In this document: piece after piece, positions 12,046 through 22,125 of the stretch
Layout: each line of letters opens with the position of its first letter
Numbering within the stretch: the stretch's first letter is position 1
From: Delphinapterus leucas
Taxonomy: Eukaryota > Chordata > Mammalia > Artiodactyla > Monodontidae
Reading direction: 5' to 3'
DNA length: 64,000 nt
NCBI RefSeq assembly: GCF_002288925.2
Contig: NW_022098093.1
Span: 439,266 to 503,265, forward strand
Position numbers and translations under genes: made by a program
The notes under the pieces: generated by a model
Database searches by the model: none
What the model was told of the DNA's origin: nothing
Seen by the model: only the letters and a program-made list of their open reading frames with translations

Positions 12046-12679
12046 CATAAAATTATTTTCTGAAGTGGTCACATTTTCAATTATTGGTGTGGGACTGATA
12101 TATCTTGTTAGGCTAGAGAGCTCCTTTCAGAAATGACCCAACTAGAAAAGGTGAAGAGTGAGTGCAAAGGAAGCAAGCAGATGGGAATATTGGAAATTTA
12201 TGTTGGACGTATTTTATTATGTGACATGTTGCTAGTAGCACTGAAAACTCAAATATATGCTCCCTATGAGAATTACTGTACAGAGCTTTTAAGATGTTTA
12301 CTTCTTGTTAACTTTTGATAGGTGTCTGTTTATTTCTACTAAAATCAGAGATTTTACTCACAGAACAGAGAATGAAGCATCTTATTCATAGTATTTTTCC
12401 CTAGAATTGATTAAGTGATTGGTATTGGGTCTACTCTGAATAATATTTGAATCAACAGAATTCCATCATTTGAACTACGGCACTGGGTTCACGTTTCAGT
12501 GGAGATGGAGTTAGCCTGCTATATGCTATTTCTCCCATTGATTACAACTAAAAACTCTAAATACATAAAGAAGCTACCTGAAGACTCTGAAAAACAAATA
12601 ACAGCAGACAGATTGGGGTGGGAAGTCAAATCTTGAAGGATGATAAGCACCACCATGCCTTTTCTGATCTTCTCTCCTT
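12046..12679. other. Unrecognised DNA, possibly ancient L1M-type sequence at the right
   Basis: The part at 12480-12679 (for example ctacctgaagactctgaaaa) recalls 5' regions of ancient L1M/HAL1 elements and would fit with the L1M ORF2 fragment at 13585, interrupted by the SINE between them. This is recall only. Confidence 0.3.
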
Positions 12680-12947
12680 TATAGATCCTAGCTTTTTTTT
12701 GTTTTCTTTTGTTTTGTTTTTTGTTTTTTTTTTTTTTTTGCAGTATGCAGGCCCCCCACCGCTGTGGCCTCTCCCGCCATGGAGCACAGGCTCCGGACGC
12801 GCAGGCTCCGTGGCCATGGCTCACCTGCCCAGCCGCGCCGCGGCATGTGGGATCCTCCCGGACCGGGTCACGAACCCGTGCCCCCTGCATCGGCAGGTGG
12901 ACTCTCAACCACTGTGCCACCAGGGAAGCCCTATAGATCCTAGCTTT
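12680..12947 (-). mobile_element. CHR-type SINE with perfect 16-bp target-site duplication
   Basis: The duplication tatagatcctagcttt is at 12680-12695 and 12932-12947; the SINE fills 12696-12931. On the plus strand it starts with a long T-run (the A-tail on the minus strand) and ends accagggaagccc, the reverse complement of the CHR head gggcttccctggtggcgcag. The tRNA-derived head carries the split RNA polymerase III promoter (A box of the tggcgcagtgg type, B box of the ggttcgtg type). The G+C-rich body and exact duplication mark it as one of the younger copies. Long open frames through it, including one of 205 codons on the minus strand, are SINE read-through and not a gene. Confidence 0.95.
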
Positions 12948-13584
12948 GACTTGAAAGTATTTGAATCCCAGAAATGTTTGCAGGCCCAGGCAGTAAAACT
13001 CTGAAAGAAATAATCTCTTTCTATCCAGGAGTCTGGAGGAAAAGGTCTCTGTGAGACACTGAGTGCAGTGTAGGGAGGAATTCCTTGTTTTCCTCATCTC
13101 TCTCTCCAAACACCACCCAAGAATGCCCAGTGTCAAAATCCCACTGATGTTGCATCAGGGATGGTCAAAGTGCATCTGTGCTGACACCTAAATTCTTTCT
13201 ATCTGGCAAGAAAAGCTAGGTAATGGGATCCTGTGGTCTGAAGAGTATGGAGGGAAATCTCTGTTATTTTTTCTCCTACTTTTCTCTTGCTGCTTCCCTC
13301 TGAGAGGGAAATCAGTTACAAATGAATGTCCACAATCATGTAAGAGGATAAAAATCCTGAGCTAAATCACTATTTCTGACCAAAGTCACCAGGAAAAGAG
13401 GCCTCTGTCAACTGGAGAGCCTGGAGAGGAAGGACAAGGAACTGAAAAGTGGGATACACTGAATCTGCACCTGAGCGGACCCCAGTCTCCAGCTTACCCC
13501 TCAGCTGCGCATGCACTGAACAGGTCACTAGTAACAAAGCAGAGAGGTTTTGAGCACCCAAATACAGTATAACACCACTCAAGT
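12948..13584. other. Unrecognised DNA, candidate ancient L1M 5' sequence
   Basis: The segment at about 13440-13570 (gggatacactgaatctgcac, ttttgagcacccaaatacag) has the look of upstream parts of ancient L1 elements and leads straight into the L1M ORF2 fragment. Not confirmed. Confidence 0.3.
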
Positions 13585-14095
13585 CTGCCCAAAAAGAGCA
13601 ATATGCTTGTGCATAAAACAAACCTTAGTGAGAAGATTTAAGTCACACAAAGTACGCCATCTGCCATTAACAGAATTAAACCAAAAGTCAGTTATTCAAA
13701 GACATCTAGAAAACTCCAAATATTTGGAAATTAAACAACGTACCTCTAAATAATCTATGGATAAAAACGTAATCCTCAAGGAATATAAGAAAATATTTTT
13801 AACTAAAAGAACATAAAAATAAAATATATCAAAATTTGTGTGATTTAGGGTTAAAAGCATGCTTAAATGTAAACGGATGCTAGTAAATTCCTACATCAGA
13901 AATGAAGAAAGTTCTCAAAGACATAACCCAAGATTTCACCTTTAGAAAACTAGTACAAAAAGAGTAACTCAATTCAAACTGAGCAGAAAGAAAAATATTA
14001 ATGAAGGTAAGAGCAGAAATCAATCAAGGAAATTGAAAACAAAACAAAAAATATTGAGAAAAATTAATGGAACCAAAAACTGCTTAAGTAGCAAG
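13585..14095 (+). mobile_element. Ancient L1M ORF2 fragment
   Basis: tccaaatatttggaaattaa, a tatcaaaatttgtgtgattt segment, aaatgaagaaagttctcaaa, gagcagaaatcaatcaagga and aaaattaatggaaccaaaaa follow, in order, the ORF2 segment between endonuclease and RT domains in old mammalian L1M subfamilies. Frames are destroyed. It ends abruptly at about 14095. Confidence 0.7.
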
Positions 14096-14439
14096 CCATG
14101 GTTTTCGACATCATGGAATAGCAAAAACAAAAAACATAGTAATTATACAAGTGAATAAAATGATTGCAAGAGACACGGAATAGAAGTGGTGGTGGAGTTA
14201 CTCCTTTAAGTAGGGTGTTGAGAAAGAGCTCTTATTGGTTGTCACCACATTGGCCAAATCTCAACAGAGAGAGAGCTCATTAAAGAGAAAGAAGGTTGGT
14301 TGCATTGAGGATGAGGAGGAGAATGCAGCATATATAAAGTTCCTGAAGCAGGAGAGAGTGTGGTTTGTACAAGAATATCAGGATTAGAGATTATTGAGCA
14401 ATAGGGATCTTGGTACAAGCCATGGAAATCATGCATTTA
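14096..14439. other. Unrecognised non-coding DNA
   Basis: Purine-rich plus strand next to the L2; it may be divergent L2 but I cannot support that. Confidence 0.35.
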
Positions 14440-14797
14440 TGTTTTTATTAAAAAATACTTATTGGGTGCTACTAATTGTTTTAGGTGTTAGGATTAGAGT
14501 AGTAATAAAAAGTTTCAAAGCGATTGCCCTCACTGAGCTCTCAAGTTTATGGGGAACACAATAAACAAATAACACTAAATATATAAATTGTCCGATGGTT
14601 ACAAGTGCTATGGAGAAAGTGAAGTTGATTAAAGAGAGAGGGATTTGAGGGAGAAGTGAAGATTGCCTTTTTATGGTAAGTGGTAAAGGAAGGCCTTTTT
14701 GATGAGGTAAACTTTCAGCAGAGAGAAGAGGAGTTAGCCATAAAGATAACTGGCTGAAAAAGATTCAAGGCAGAGCAAGTGTAAATGTCTTGTGGTC
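14440..14797 (-). mobile_element. Ancient L2 LINE, 3' part (left half of an interrupted copy)
   Basis: aatacttattgggtgctact, a tttaggtgttaggattagag segment, cacaataaacaaataacact, gttacaagtgctatggagaa and aggaaggcctttttgatgag are, in order, the antisense L2 3' end (tttattgagcgcctactatg ... ggaaggcctctctgaggagg). The element resumes at 16172, so the L1 at 14798 was inserted into it. Confidence 0.8.
14783..14797 (+). repeat. 15-bp target-site duplication, left copy
   Basis: aaatgtcttgtggtc is repeated exactly at 16157-16171 and brackets the inserted L1 block. Confidence 0.93.
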
Positions 14798-15384
14798 TTC
14801 TCCAAAGAAGATATACAGATTGCCAACAAACACATGAAAGGACATGCTCAACATCACTAATCATTAGAGAAATGCAAATCAAAACTATAATGATGTATCA
14901 CCTCACACCAGTCAGAATGGCCATCATCAAAAAATCTACAAACAATAAATGCTGGAGAGGATGTGGAGAAAAGGGAACCCTCTTGCACTGTTGGTGGGAA
15001 TGTAAATTGATATAGTCACTATGGAGAACAGTATGGAGGTTCCTTAAAAAACTAAAAATAGAACTACCATACAACACAGCAATCCCACTACTGGGCATAT
15101 AACCTGAGAAAACCATAATTCAAAAAGAGTCATGCAGCACAATGTTCATTGCAGCTCTATTTACAATAGCCAGGACATGGAAGCAACCTAAGTGTCCATC
15201 GACAGATGAATGGATAAAGACGATGTGGCACACATATACAATGGAATATTACTCGGCCATAAAAAGAAACAAAATTGAGTTATTTGTAGTGAGGTGGATG
15301 GACCTAGAGTCTGTCATACAGAGTGAAGTAAGTCAGAAAGAGAAAAGCAAATACCATATGCCAACACATATATATGGAATCTAG
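14798..15384 (+). pseudogene. LINE-1 ORF2 C-terminal fragment
   Basis: Two in-frame pieces remain: up to 15015 ([20 protein letters not shown], the conserved C-terminal cysteine/tryptophan-rich stretch) and 15142-15384 (ALFTIARTWKQPKCP, YTMEYYSAIKR, SEVSQKEKSKYH). A stop after CKLI and a short gap of frame separate them. No RT or endonuclease domain is present, so it cannot act. Confidence 0.9.
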
Positions 15385-15495
15385 AAAAAAAAAAAAAAAG
15401 GTTCTGAAGATCCTAGGGGCAGGACAGGAAGACGCAGACGTAGAGAATGGACTTGAGCACATGGGGAGGGGGAAGCGTAAGCTGGGATGAAGTGA

Positions 15496-16037
15496 GAGAG
15501 TGGCATGGACATATATACACTATCAAATGTAAAATAGATAGCTAGTGGGAAGCAGCCGCATAGCACAGGGAGATCAGCTTGGTGCTTTGTGTCCATCTAG
15601 AGATGTGGTATAGGGAAGGTGGGAGGGAAATGCAAGAGGCAGGAGCTATGGGTATATATGTATATGTACAGCTGATTTACTTTTTTATAAAGCAGAAACT
15701 AACACACCATTGTAAANNNNNNNNNNNNNNNNNNNNNNNNNNNNNNNNNNNNNNNNNNNNNNNNNNNNNNNNNNNNNNNNNNNNNNNNNNNNNNNNNNNN
15801 NNNNNNNNNNNNNNNNGAGAGTGGCATGGACATATATACACTATCAAATGTAAAATAGATAGCTAGTGGGAAGCAGCCGCATAGCACAGGGAGATCAGCT
15901 TGGTGCTTTGTGTCCACCTAGAGGGGTGGGATAGGGAGTGTGGGAGGGAGACGCAAGAGGGAGGAGATATGGGGATATACTTATGCATATAGCTGATTCA
16001 CTTTGTTATAGAGCAGAAACTAACACACCATTGTAAA
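15496..16037 (+). repeat. Duplicated L1 3' UTR segment flanking the gap
   Basis: 15496-15716 and 15817-16037 align without indels. By my count the first 105 bases differ at one position and the last 116 at about 19. The right copy is closer to the other L1 3' UTRs in the window (for example 56900-57050). Confidence 0.85.
15717..15816. other. Assembly gap, 100 N
   Basis: Exactly 100 N, the usual placeholder for a gap of unknown size. The sequence ending at 15716 and the sequence starting at 15817 are copies of the same 221-bp L1 3' UTR segment at a constant offset of 321, so the flanking contigs may overlap. Confidence 0.99.
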
Positions 16038-16062
16038 GCAACTATACTCCAATAAAGATGTT

Positions 16063-16165
16063 AAAAAAATGTCTTATATATACACTAATATGTATAAAAT
16101 GGATAACTAATGAGAACCTGCTGTAACAAAAAATAAATAAAATAAAATTCAAAAAAAAATGTCTT
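16063..16165 (+). mobile_element. Small L1 tail nested in the A-tail of the host L1, 13-bp duplication
   Basis: aaaaaaatgtctt occurs at 16063-16075 and at 16153-16165. Between them, 16076-16152 carries the end of another L1 tail type (gtataaaatggataactaat, gagaacctgctgt, then an A-rich tail of aaataaa units). A gttaaaa site at the left edge fits the L1 endonuclease target. The alternative is a 3' transduction carried with the host L1, which would not predict the second duplication. Confidence 0.7.
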
Positions 16166-16171
16166 GTGGTC

Positions 16172-16895
16172 AGAAGGTGGTTGGTGTATTTGGGGAGCAG
16201 TAAGGAGTTGAGCATGGCTGTAGGAGGATGAACCAGAGGGAGCGGAGGAAAACAGCCAGATCACAAAGGGCCAACCAAGTGGGCCATGCTGACTATGGCT
16301 TTTACTCTAACTGGGCAGGATTTCCAGCAGAGAAGTGATACAATCCGAGTTACATTTTAAATGGCTCTTTCTGGTTGCTATGTGGAGAACAGATAGGAGC
16401 GGCAGTGAGAAAAAGGGAATCACGCTGGAGTGGGCTCGATGGGAAATGGAAGGAGAAGAATGGAGACAGCTGGTTTCAACAACTCTTACGATCATTTTAC
16501 TGTTAAGGGGAAAGGAGAAATGGGACAGCAGCTAGAAAGGCATATGTTTTGAAGGGAAGCTGTTATTATTATTTTCAGATGTATAATATGTCAGCAAATG
16601 TGTGTGTTTAGAGAAAGGATCCATAGATCTGGAAATACTGATGATGCAGAACATGAGGAGGAGTACTACTGTAGTTCAGAATCCAGTTGTTGTCAGAAGT
16701 GGAGGTGTTGGCTGGAAATACAGGCCTGGGGGGTATTTGCTTGGTTACATAAGGGAACATAGATGTAGCTGGCTTGTCTGATCTGGTGTAGGGAATGTGT
16801 GGAATGTCTTTTCTGATTGCTTCTATGTCTGTGTTTTTCCTTATGGAATTGGGAATAAGTTCATCTGCTGAGATTAAAGTACATGGAAGAGATTT
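16172..16895 (-). mobile_element. Ancient L2 LINE, ORF2 part (right half of the interrupted copy)
   Basis: Continues the element broken at 14797. On the minus strand, 16307-16495 gives VRVVETSCLHSSPS, similar to the L2 RT motif region, and a C-terminal piece; 16608-16973 gives SADELIPN and IEAIRKDIP, as in the region before the RT. The middle of the RT domain is deleted (junction about 16400-16425). Frames are broken. L2 is an extinct LINE shared by all mammals; it also mobilised MIRs. Confidence 0.78.
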
Positions 16896-16999
16896 TGGAA
16901 AACCAAGATAAGAGGAAATAATGTAAAAATTGTTTAGAAAAGTTAGGAAATTTGTTAAAGAAATATAGTACATATGTGTTTGCAGATATAAAACAGAGG

Positions 17000-17245
17000 C
17001 TTTGACATCAATATTCCTGGTTATATCCTGACTTTACCCTTAGTAAGTGTCTGGCCCTGGGCTAACTACTTAAGATTTCTACATCTCAGTTTCTCAGTTT
17101 CTTAATGTATAACATGGAGAGAAAAATAGTACCTATATCACAAGGTATTCTGAGGATTGCATGAACTACCCTCCTTCCCCCTACACACAATTTTAGAATA
17201 GTTCCTGACATATATGATGTGCTCAACAGATATGTTTTTATTGTA
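17000..17245 (+). repeat. MIR SINE
   Basis: A tgggctaactacttaagatt segment, ctcagtttctcagtttctta, aatagtacctatatcacaag, tgaggattgcatgaacta and gttcctgacatatatgatgt follow the MIR consensus in order. Confidence 0.8.
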
Positions 17246-17340
17246 ATAATGCTTACTAGTTCTATAATGCTTTTTCCCTCTATGTTCTAAAGCATTTCCA
17301 AACTCACTATTTGTTTTGATTTGAACTCCTGGATAAATGG

Positions 17341-17646
17341 AGATAAAATTAGTCAGCGCTCTCCAGAGACCCAGGGAAGAGCTGATGTTGCAGTCTCAAG
17401 TCTGAAGTCAGCCTGGAGGCAGAATTCCTTCTTCTTCAGGGGATCTCAGTCTTTTCTTTCAAGACCTTCAACTGATTGGATGAGGCCCACCCATATTCTA
17501 GAAATAATCTTATTTATGCACAGTCTACTGATTAAAATGTTAGTAAAATCTAAAGAACACTTTTATCGTAACATCTAGACCGGTGTTTGACCAAAAACTG
17601 GGTGCCATGGCTTAGACAAGTTGACACATGAAATTAATCATTATAA
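17341..17646 (+). repeat. Ancient interspersed repeat (gtattagtcagggttctcc-type family)
   Basis: It opens ttagtcagcgctctccagag and ends aagttgacacatgaaattaa, with ggaggcagaattccttcttc, aaccttcaactgattggat-type and gtgccatggcttagacaagt blocks between. This order matches a common mammalian medium-reiteration repeat that begins tcagggttctccagagaaac and ends gttgacacataaaattaacc. I am not sure of its formal family name. The internal part after the start is shortened. Confidence 0.6.
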
Positions 17647-17859
17647 AAAAGAAGGCTAGAATCTAGGTCTTCCAGTTCTTATTTTGCTCTTTTCCCTAAT
17701 ACAGAGCATTTAGAATGCAGATTTGGGCTTTCTTATCATTTCACAGAAATATTTCTAGCAAATTTTCACTTCAACAAAATTTTAATAAAACTATCAGAGA
17801 AGGTCAGTATAGTTGGAAGGATGTGGAAATTCAAACAAATGACACACAAAAAAATCTAT

Positions 17860-18045
17860 TAACAAGGAACTGTTATTTTACATCATGTAATCCCCACCTC
17901 AAACTTTAAAATTTTGGTATTAGTAGCTCCATATTGTAGACAAGGAAGTGGATACTAAGAGAGGTTATGATATACGCTCTAGGGAACACACGGCAAGTGT
18001 GGGATTCAAAGGCAGAAATCTGTGATTTCAGAGTCTGAGCTCTTT
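17860..18045 (-). repeat. MIR SINE
   Basis: attgtagacaaggaagtgga, gagaggttatgatatacgct, gtgggattcaaaggcagaaa and agtctgagctctttca follow the reverse complement of MIR in order. Confidence 0.75.
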
Positions 18046-18084
18046 CAATTTTAAAATGTTTTGTCTCCTGGAGGAACTGCTAAA

Positions 18085-18246
18085 TAAGATGCAGGTTTTA
18101 GTTCAGGCTCGGCTGCTGGTTGACTGTACTACTGTGTCATGTCCCTTAACTGATACAACTACCAGTTTCCTTCTCTATAAATGATAATTTGCCCATTATA
18201 CCTGGTAGGACTTTTTGAGGTTCAGATGAGAAAAATTATGGGAAAG
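18085..18246 (+). repeat. MIR SINE
   Basis: gtgtcatgtcccttaactga, accagtttccttctctataa, atgataatttgcccattata and gaggttcagatgagaaaa follow MIR in sense orientation. Lies 40 bp from an opposite-strand MIR. Confidence 0.65.
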
Positions 18247-19970
18247 ATTTTTTAAACTTTAAAACAGTCTTCATATATGAGTTTTTAACTATTATCATGG
18301 GAAGGAAGATTAGCACTTCCCCTGGTGTACATTGTTCCAATGCATTATTTTTTAAATGAAGCTACCTCACTATTTCTGATCTTGGAAACCCACATAATTT
18401 AAAAAATAGAGGGCCCCAGGGCTTTGCAATTTACACTGATTATTGTTACCTCTATTATATTGGGAAAAAAAGTAAAAATTAATTCGAGTTAAGGTTAGAA
18501 ATGTTGACTACTTGATAAGAATTCAACTTTGCTTTCTATGAATGGCAACATTGCATTCAATCTCAAAGAAAAATACTAACAAAATACATTTTAATTTTGA
18601 AAGGCAGATCTTGTCAGCTGGATGCTTTTACTCTGCTGACACACAACTGCCACATAATACCTGAAGCAGAATTGGACTTACATGATTAATAGATACATCT
18701 CACAATCGTTTCTACGGGATGGGGTTACAGGGCTCCAGTCATTTGGGAATTATTTAACCTTAGTTCTGTGACAGGCAAGCAAGAGCTGAAGTTATAGAGC
18801 TGCTAAAATTATGACAGAATTCTACAACTTACTTGAAGAGATTTCTTTTTTTAAAGTAACTTTCTTTTCCCCCAAATACAATAAATATCTCAGAGACTGT
18901 TCTTTATATTTGACTCCAATAATGAAATCCATAAAATGCTAAATTAATAAAGTCATTCAGCAGTAGAAATTAAAAGAACATTCTATTATTTGGGTTAATG
19001 ATACTTTCTGTGGTCAAAACTTTTTGTCTATGTGAAGAAAATTAATTATTAAATATAATAATCTTCTTATTCTAATTATATTCCTTAAAATATAATTTAA
19101 TCATTTTGATATAGTATTTCCAGCACTGTGAAAATGAAAAGTTGGTAATAGATATTGGAATCTCATGCTTTTTTCCATTACCATATTTTGCCTATAAAAA
19201 TTGTATTTCATTTTCTCTGTTATACATTAAACAGATTAAACCGTATTCAGTTTACACACACACACACATATTTTAATACAGAATGAAAAAACTACAGTGT
19301 GATTTAAATTGGTCCGTCTGAGTAAACTCTAACAATATAACAAATTTGGGCTTCTTTTAAACTGTAACTTAACAAAAAACTGAATTTATCCTTGGTCATT
19401 TGGTCATCACTCCTCAAGGAAAAAAAATCCCGTAAGAATGTGGGTGACGTTATACTCTTACAAAAATTATTTTATTTTTTTAAAAAATTTCTTCTATTGT
19501 CCTCTCTACACAGAGTATTTTATATACTTTTAAGCTATGCTTTGTGTTTCATTTAGCTGTTTTTGTTATTGTTTTGTTTGTAGTACAGATGAGATTGTAG
19601 TATTTTTTTTTTTTTTTGGTCTGTTTTGGGTAAAGATGACAATAATGGGTCCTATCTGATCTTCTCCACTAACTCCTACCTTACAGAATACATGCATCTC
19701 TGCAGTTCCTTTAGGGTTACATTACTAGGTATTTTATGTTAGCACTTATGTTCACCTGGTTTCATGTCTTGAGATGGTTGGTGAGTCCTGTTCTCTATGA
19801 CTTCATTTTTTCACATTGGTTCTGAGGTCTAGTTTCTTGATTTGATCTGTTTTCCCTCCTTCTGCAGGCCAGTGTCTCATTTTATATATATATATATATT
19901 ATATATGTATAACTAACATAATATATATTATATATTAATATATATTAACTCTACTATATAATATATATAT

Positions 19971-20018
<48 letters not shown>

Positions 20019-20624
20019 ACTTTAATAGCAGTATCTTCTCCTTATCCATGGTAAGGAGAACTATAATGACTCTCCCAGCTCAAGCACAGGTAGGATTTAC
20101 AGGCATTTACAGGGGCTACAGGTAGAACACATTCACATCTTTGTCATGCTAACACTCTTGAATTTTCATGACATGATTTTTCTAACTTTATAAATGGTTC
20201 AGTAATCAACCTAAAAGTAATCTCTGATTACTTGGTTCCTATTTTCAGAAGCAAACAGTCAAGTAGGGAATTGATAAGCATAAATATAAATAATAGGAAA
20301 TTCAGTGAAATATATCTAGTGATTGATTCATTTATAATTTTTATAACACAAATGGATTACTTTTAATAGAGAATGAATTTAGGGGCAAAGAGTGATAGAT
20401 ATGTGTGCTAGCAAAATAAGTAAAGTGTTATTCTATCAATGAGTAAAATGGTTGATAGACATTTGGTTGAACAGAAAATAAGCAATAAAGAAGTGTAGGT
20501 TACTTTCTGAAGTGTGTGGAGGAAAAAGTGGGGAAAAGATTGAAGAGAGAAGCTAATTAAACTAAATTATATTTATCTTTAAGCGACAATATTAATAAAC
20601 CAAGAATTTTTTGTAGGAAAAAGC
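18247..20624. other. A+T-rich non-coding DNA with AT microsatellite
   Basis: No coding or RNA gene recognised. Contains a short CA run at 19254-19268, a T-run near 19605-19618 and the AT microsatellite listed separately. Confidence 0.45.
19883..20012. repeat. AT-rich microsatellite, imperfect (TA)n
   Basis: About 130 bases of TA repeats with short interruptions, ending in a long uninterrupted TA run from about 19974 to 20011. Followed at 20036-20060 by an inverted repeat (arms ttctcctta and taaggagaa around tccatgg). Confidence 0.95.
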
Positions 20625-20800
20625 TCTTGGATTTTAAACCCATGTTTCCCAATGCCTAGCTGTGTGACTCTCAGCTTGTTACATAACCACTGCTTAATTG
20701 TTTTTAGAGTGGGAAGAATAATATCCCCTCTCGGGTTGTTGTGAAGAATACTTGAGATAAAGTAAGTAAAATATTTGACACAGTTAATGACTCTAGTACG
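20625..20800 (+). repeat. MIR SINE
   Basis: cctagctgtgtgactctcag, a cttgttacataaccactgct segment, agtgggaagaataatatccc, gttgttgtgaagaatacttg and aaaatatttgacacag follow MIR blocks in order. Confidence 0.8.
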
Positions 20801-21856
20801 AACAGAGGGGTAGACGGAATATCAAGGAAGTTAATGAAGATGATGAAGATGAAGTATTTTGGCCTTTACACTTTCACAGCCTACAAGATTCACTTAATAT
20901 GACATAAAGTTTAGTTCTGTTTTTTATCCCTGTTTGTTGACACCCCTTCTTAACCTACTCCATTTCCACTGACCTATGGGAGGTTCCTTGAACATAACAA
21001 GACCATTTTATGTCAATACATCTTTAGTAGGTCTCAATATCTATTTCTTAGATGAACAAATAATCTAATAAAATATGTTAGATAATCTATACCTGAGATA
21101 TTCTGTCTGTGCCTGAATATTTTGGGGATTTTTTTGTTTATATTATCTAAAATTAAGTTTTTCACTAATTCCCTATAGTGCCTCAATTGTTCTAATTGTA
21201 TTTTCTTGTTGTTCTTATAAGTCCCCCAAATAAAAATCTTCTCACTCTTTGTTACAGAAAGAATACTTGGTCCCCACAGGTCAACACGCATTTTATTCAG
21301 CATCTGGCCCTGAAAAAAGCATATTAGTTTATTTTTAAGTTATTGAAATTCTATTCAGACCAATTTGGACCACAGAAAATAATGTTACATTATACAACTG
21401 ATGAAGGGGATGATAAACCTAACACCAGGGAGGATGGTGTTGCCGCTGTGACTCAATATTAACTAGAAATGGGGACTTGAATTCTGTCGTGACCTCAGCA
21501 TTCAGACATCATTCTCTTGACTAACAGAGAAGCTTTCTTCTCATGGAGTGATAGGATTTCCAACAGGTTCAGAAGTTGATATTTTAAAACTTTTGTCTCC
21601 TATTTGGCAAAAAAATCAAGGAAAAGATGATGTAATCAATCATACCCAGTGTCAGTATCATGTAAGAACAGAGGGTTATTCAGGACTCATATGGTTAGAG
21701 CTTGGAAGAAAGCAATTGTCAGAATATGGGAAAAATGAGGGATAAATTGGGCAGGTGTGTGTTGACCAGAAAACAAATAACATCCATTACAACAACAGAC
21801 ATATATGCATGCATTATTTCCTCTAATGTTAGCCCATGAAATTATTGATAGAAAGT
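20801..21856. other. A+T-rich non-coding DNA
   Basis: Nothing recognised. Minus-strand open frame at 21034-21303 has no family signature and no supporting features. Confidence 0.4.
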
Positions 21857-22125
21857 ATATTAGTTAACCAAGGGGGAAAGGGCGGGGGTGGGGTGAATTG
21901 GGATTGACATACATACACTACTGGTACTATGTATAAAATAAAACTAATGAGAACCTACTGTATAGCACAGGGAACTCTTCTCAATGCTCTGTGGTGACCT
22001 AAATGGGAAGGAAATCCAAAAAAGAGGGGCTATATGTATACATATAGCTGATTCACTTTGCTGTACAGTAGAAACTAACACAGTATTGTAAAGCCACTAT
22101 ACTCCAATAAAAATTTTTTTAAAAA
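21857..22125 (+). mobile_element. LINE-1 3' UTR, heavily 5'-truncated
   Basis: A gggattgacatacatacact segment, atgagaacctactgtatagc, acagggaactcttctcaatg, tagctgattcactttgctgt, ctatactccaataaaaattt and an A-rich tail: a complete L1 3' UTR end. Its internal tail motif (gagaacctactgt) is the type seen in the nested tail at 16076. No target-site duplication found. Confidence 0.88.

Larger units (their letters stand above)
14798..16156 (+). mobile_element. Young LINE-1, 5'-truncated, inserted into L2; contains an assembly gap and a nested tail
   Basis: Bracketed by the 15-bp duplication aaatgtcttgtggtc. It starts inside ORF2 (ttctccaaagaagatataca), continues through the ORF2 C-terminus to 15384, then the 3' UTR, which is present twice around the 100-N gap (15496-15716 and 15817-16037). 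The polyadenylation region aataaagatgttaaaaaaa is at 16051-16069. After this come 77 further bases of a different L1 tail, described separately. Ruminant/cetacean-type L1. Confidence 0.9.

Noticed and set aside
12820..12931. Possible tRNA gene
   Set aside because: The A and B boxes belong to the tRNA-derived SINE head; there is no full cloverleaf. The same applies to the heads at 40230, 46211, 59160 and 62438.
12519..13136. Minus-strand open frame of 205 codons, the longest in the window
   Set aside because: It runs through the CHR SINE and its T-run (lysine/asparagine-rich stretch) and shows no protein family; SINE read-through frames also occur at 46135-46412 and 62396-62709.
15579..15917. 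Open frames crossing the N gap
   Set aside because: They exist only because N codons are read as X; the sequence on both sides is L1 3' UTR.
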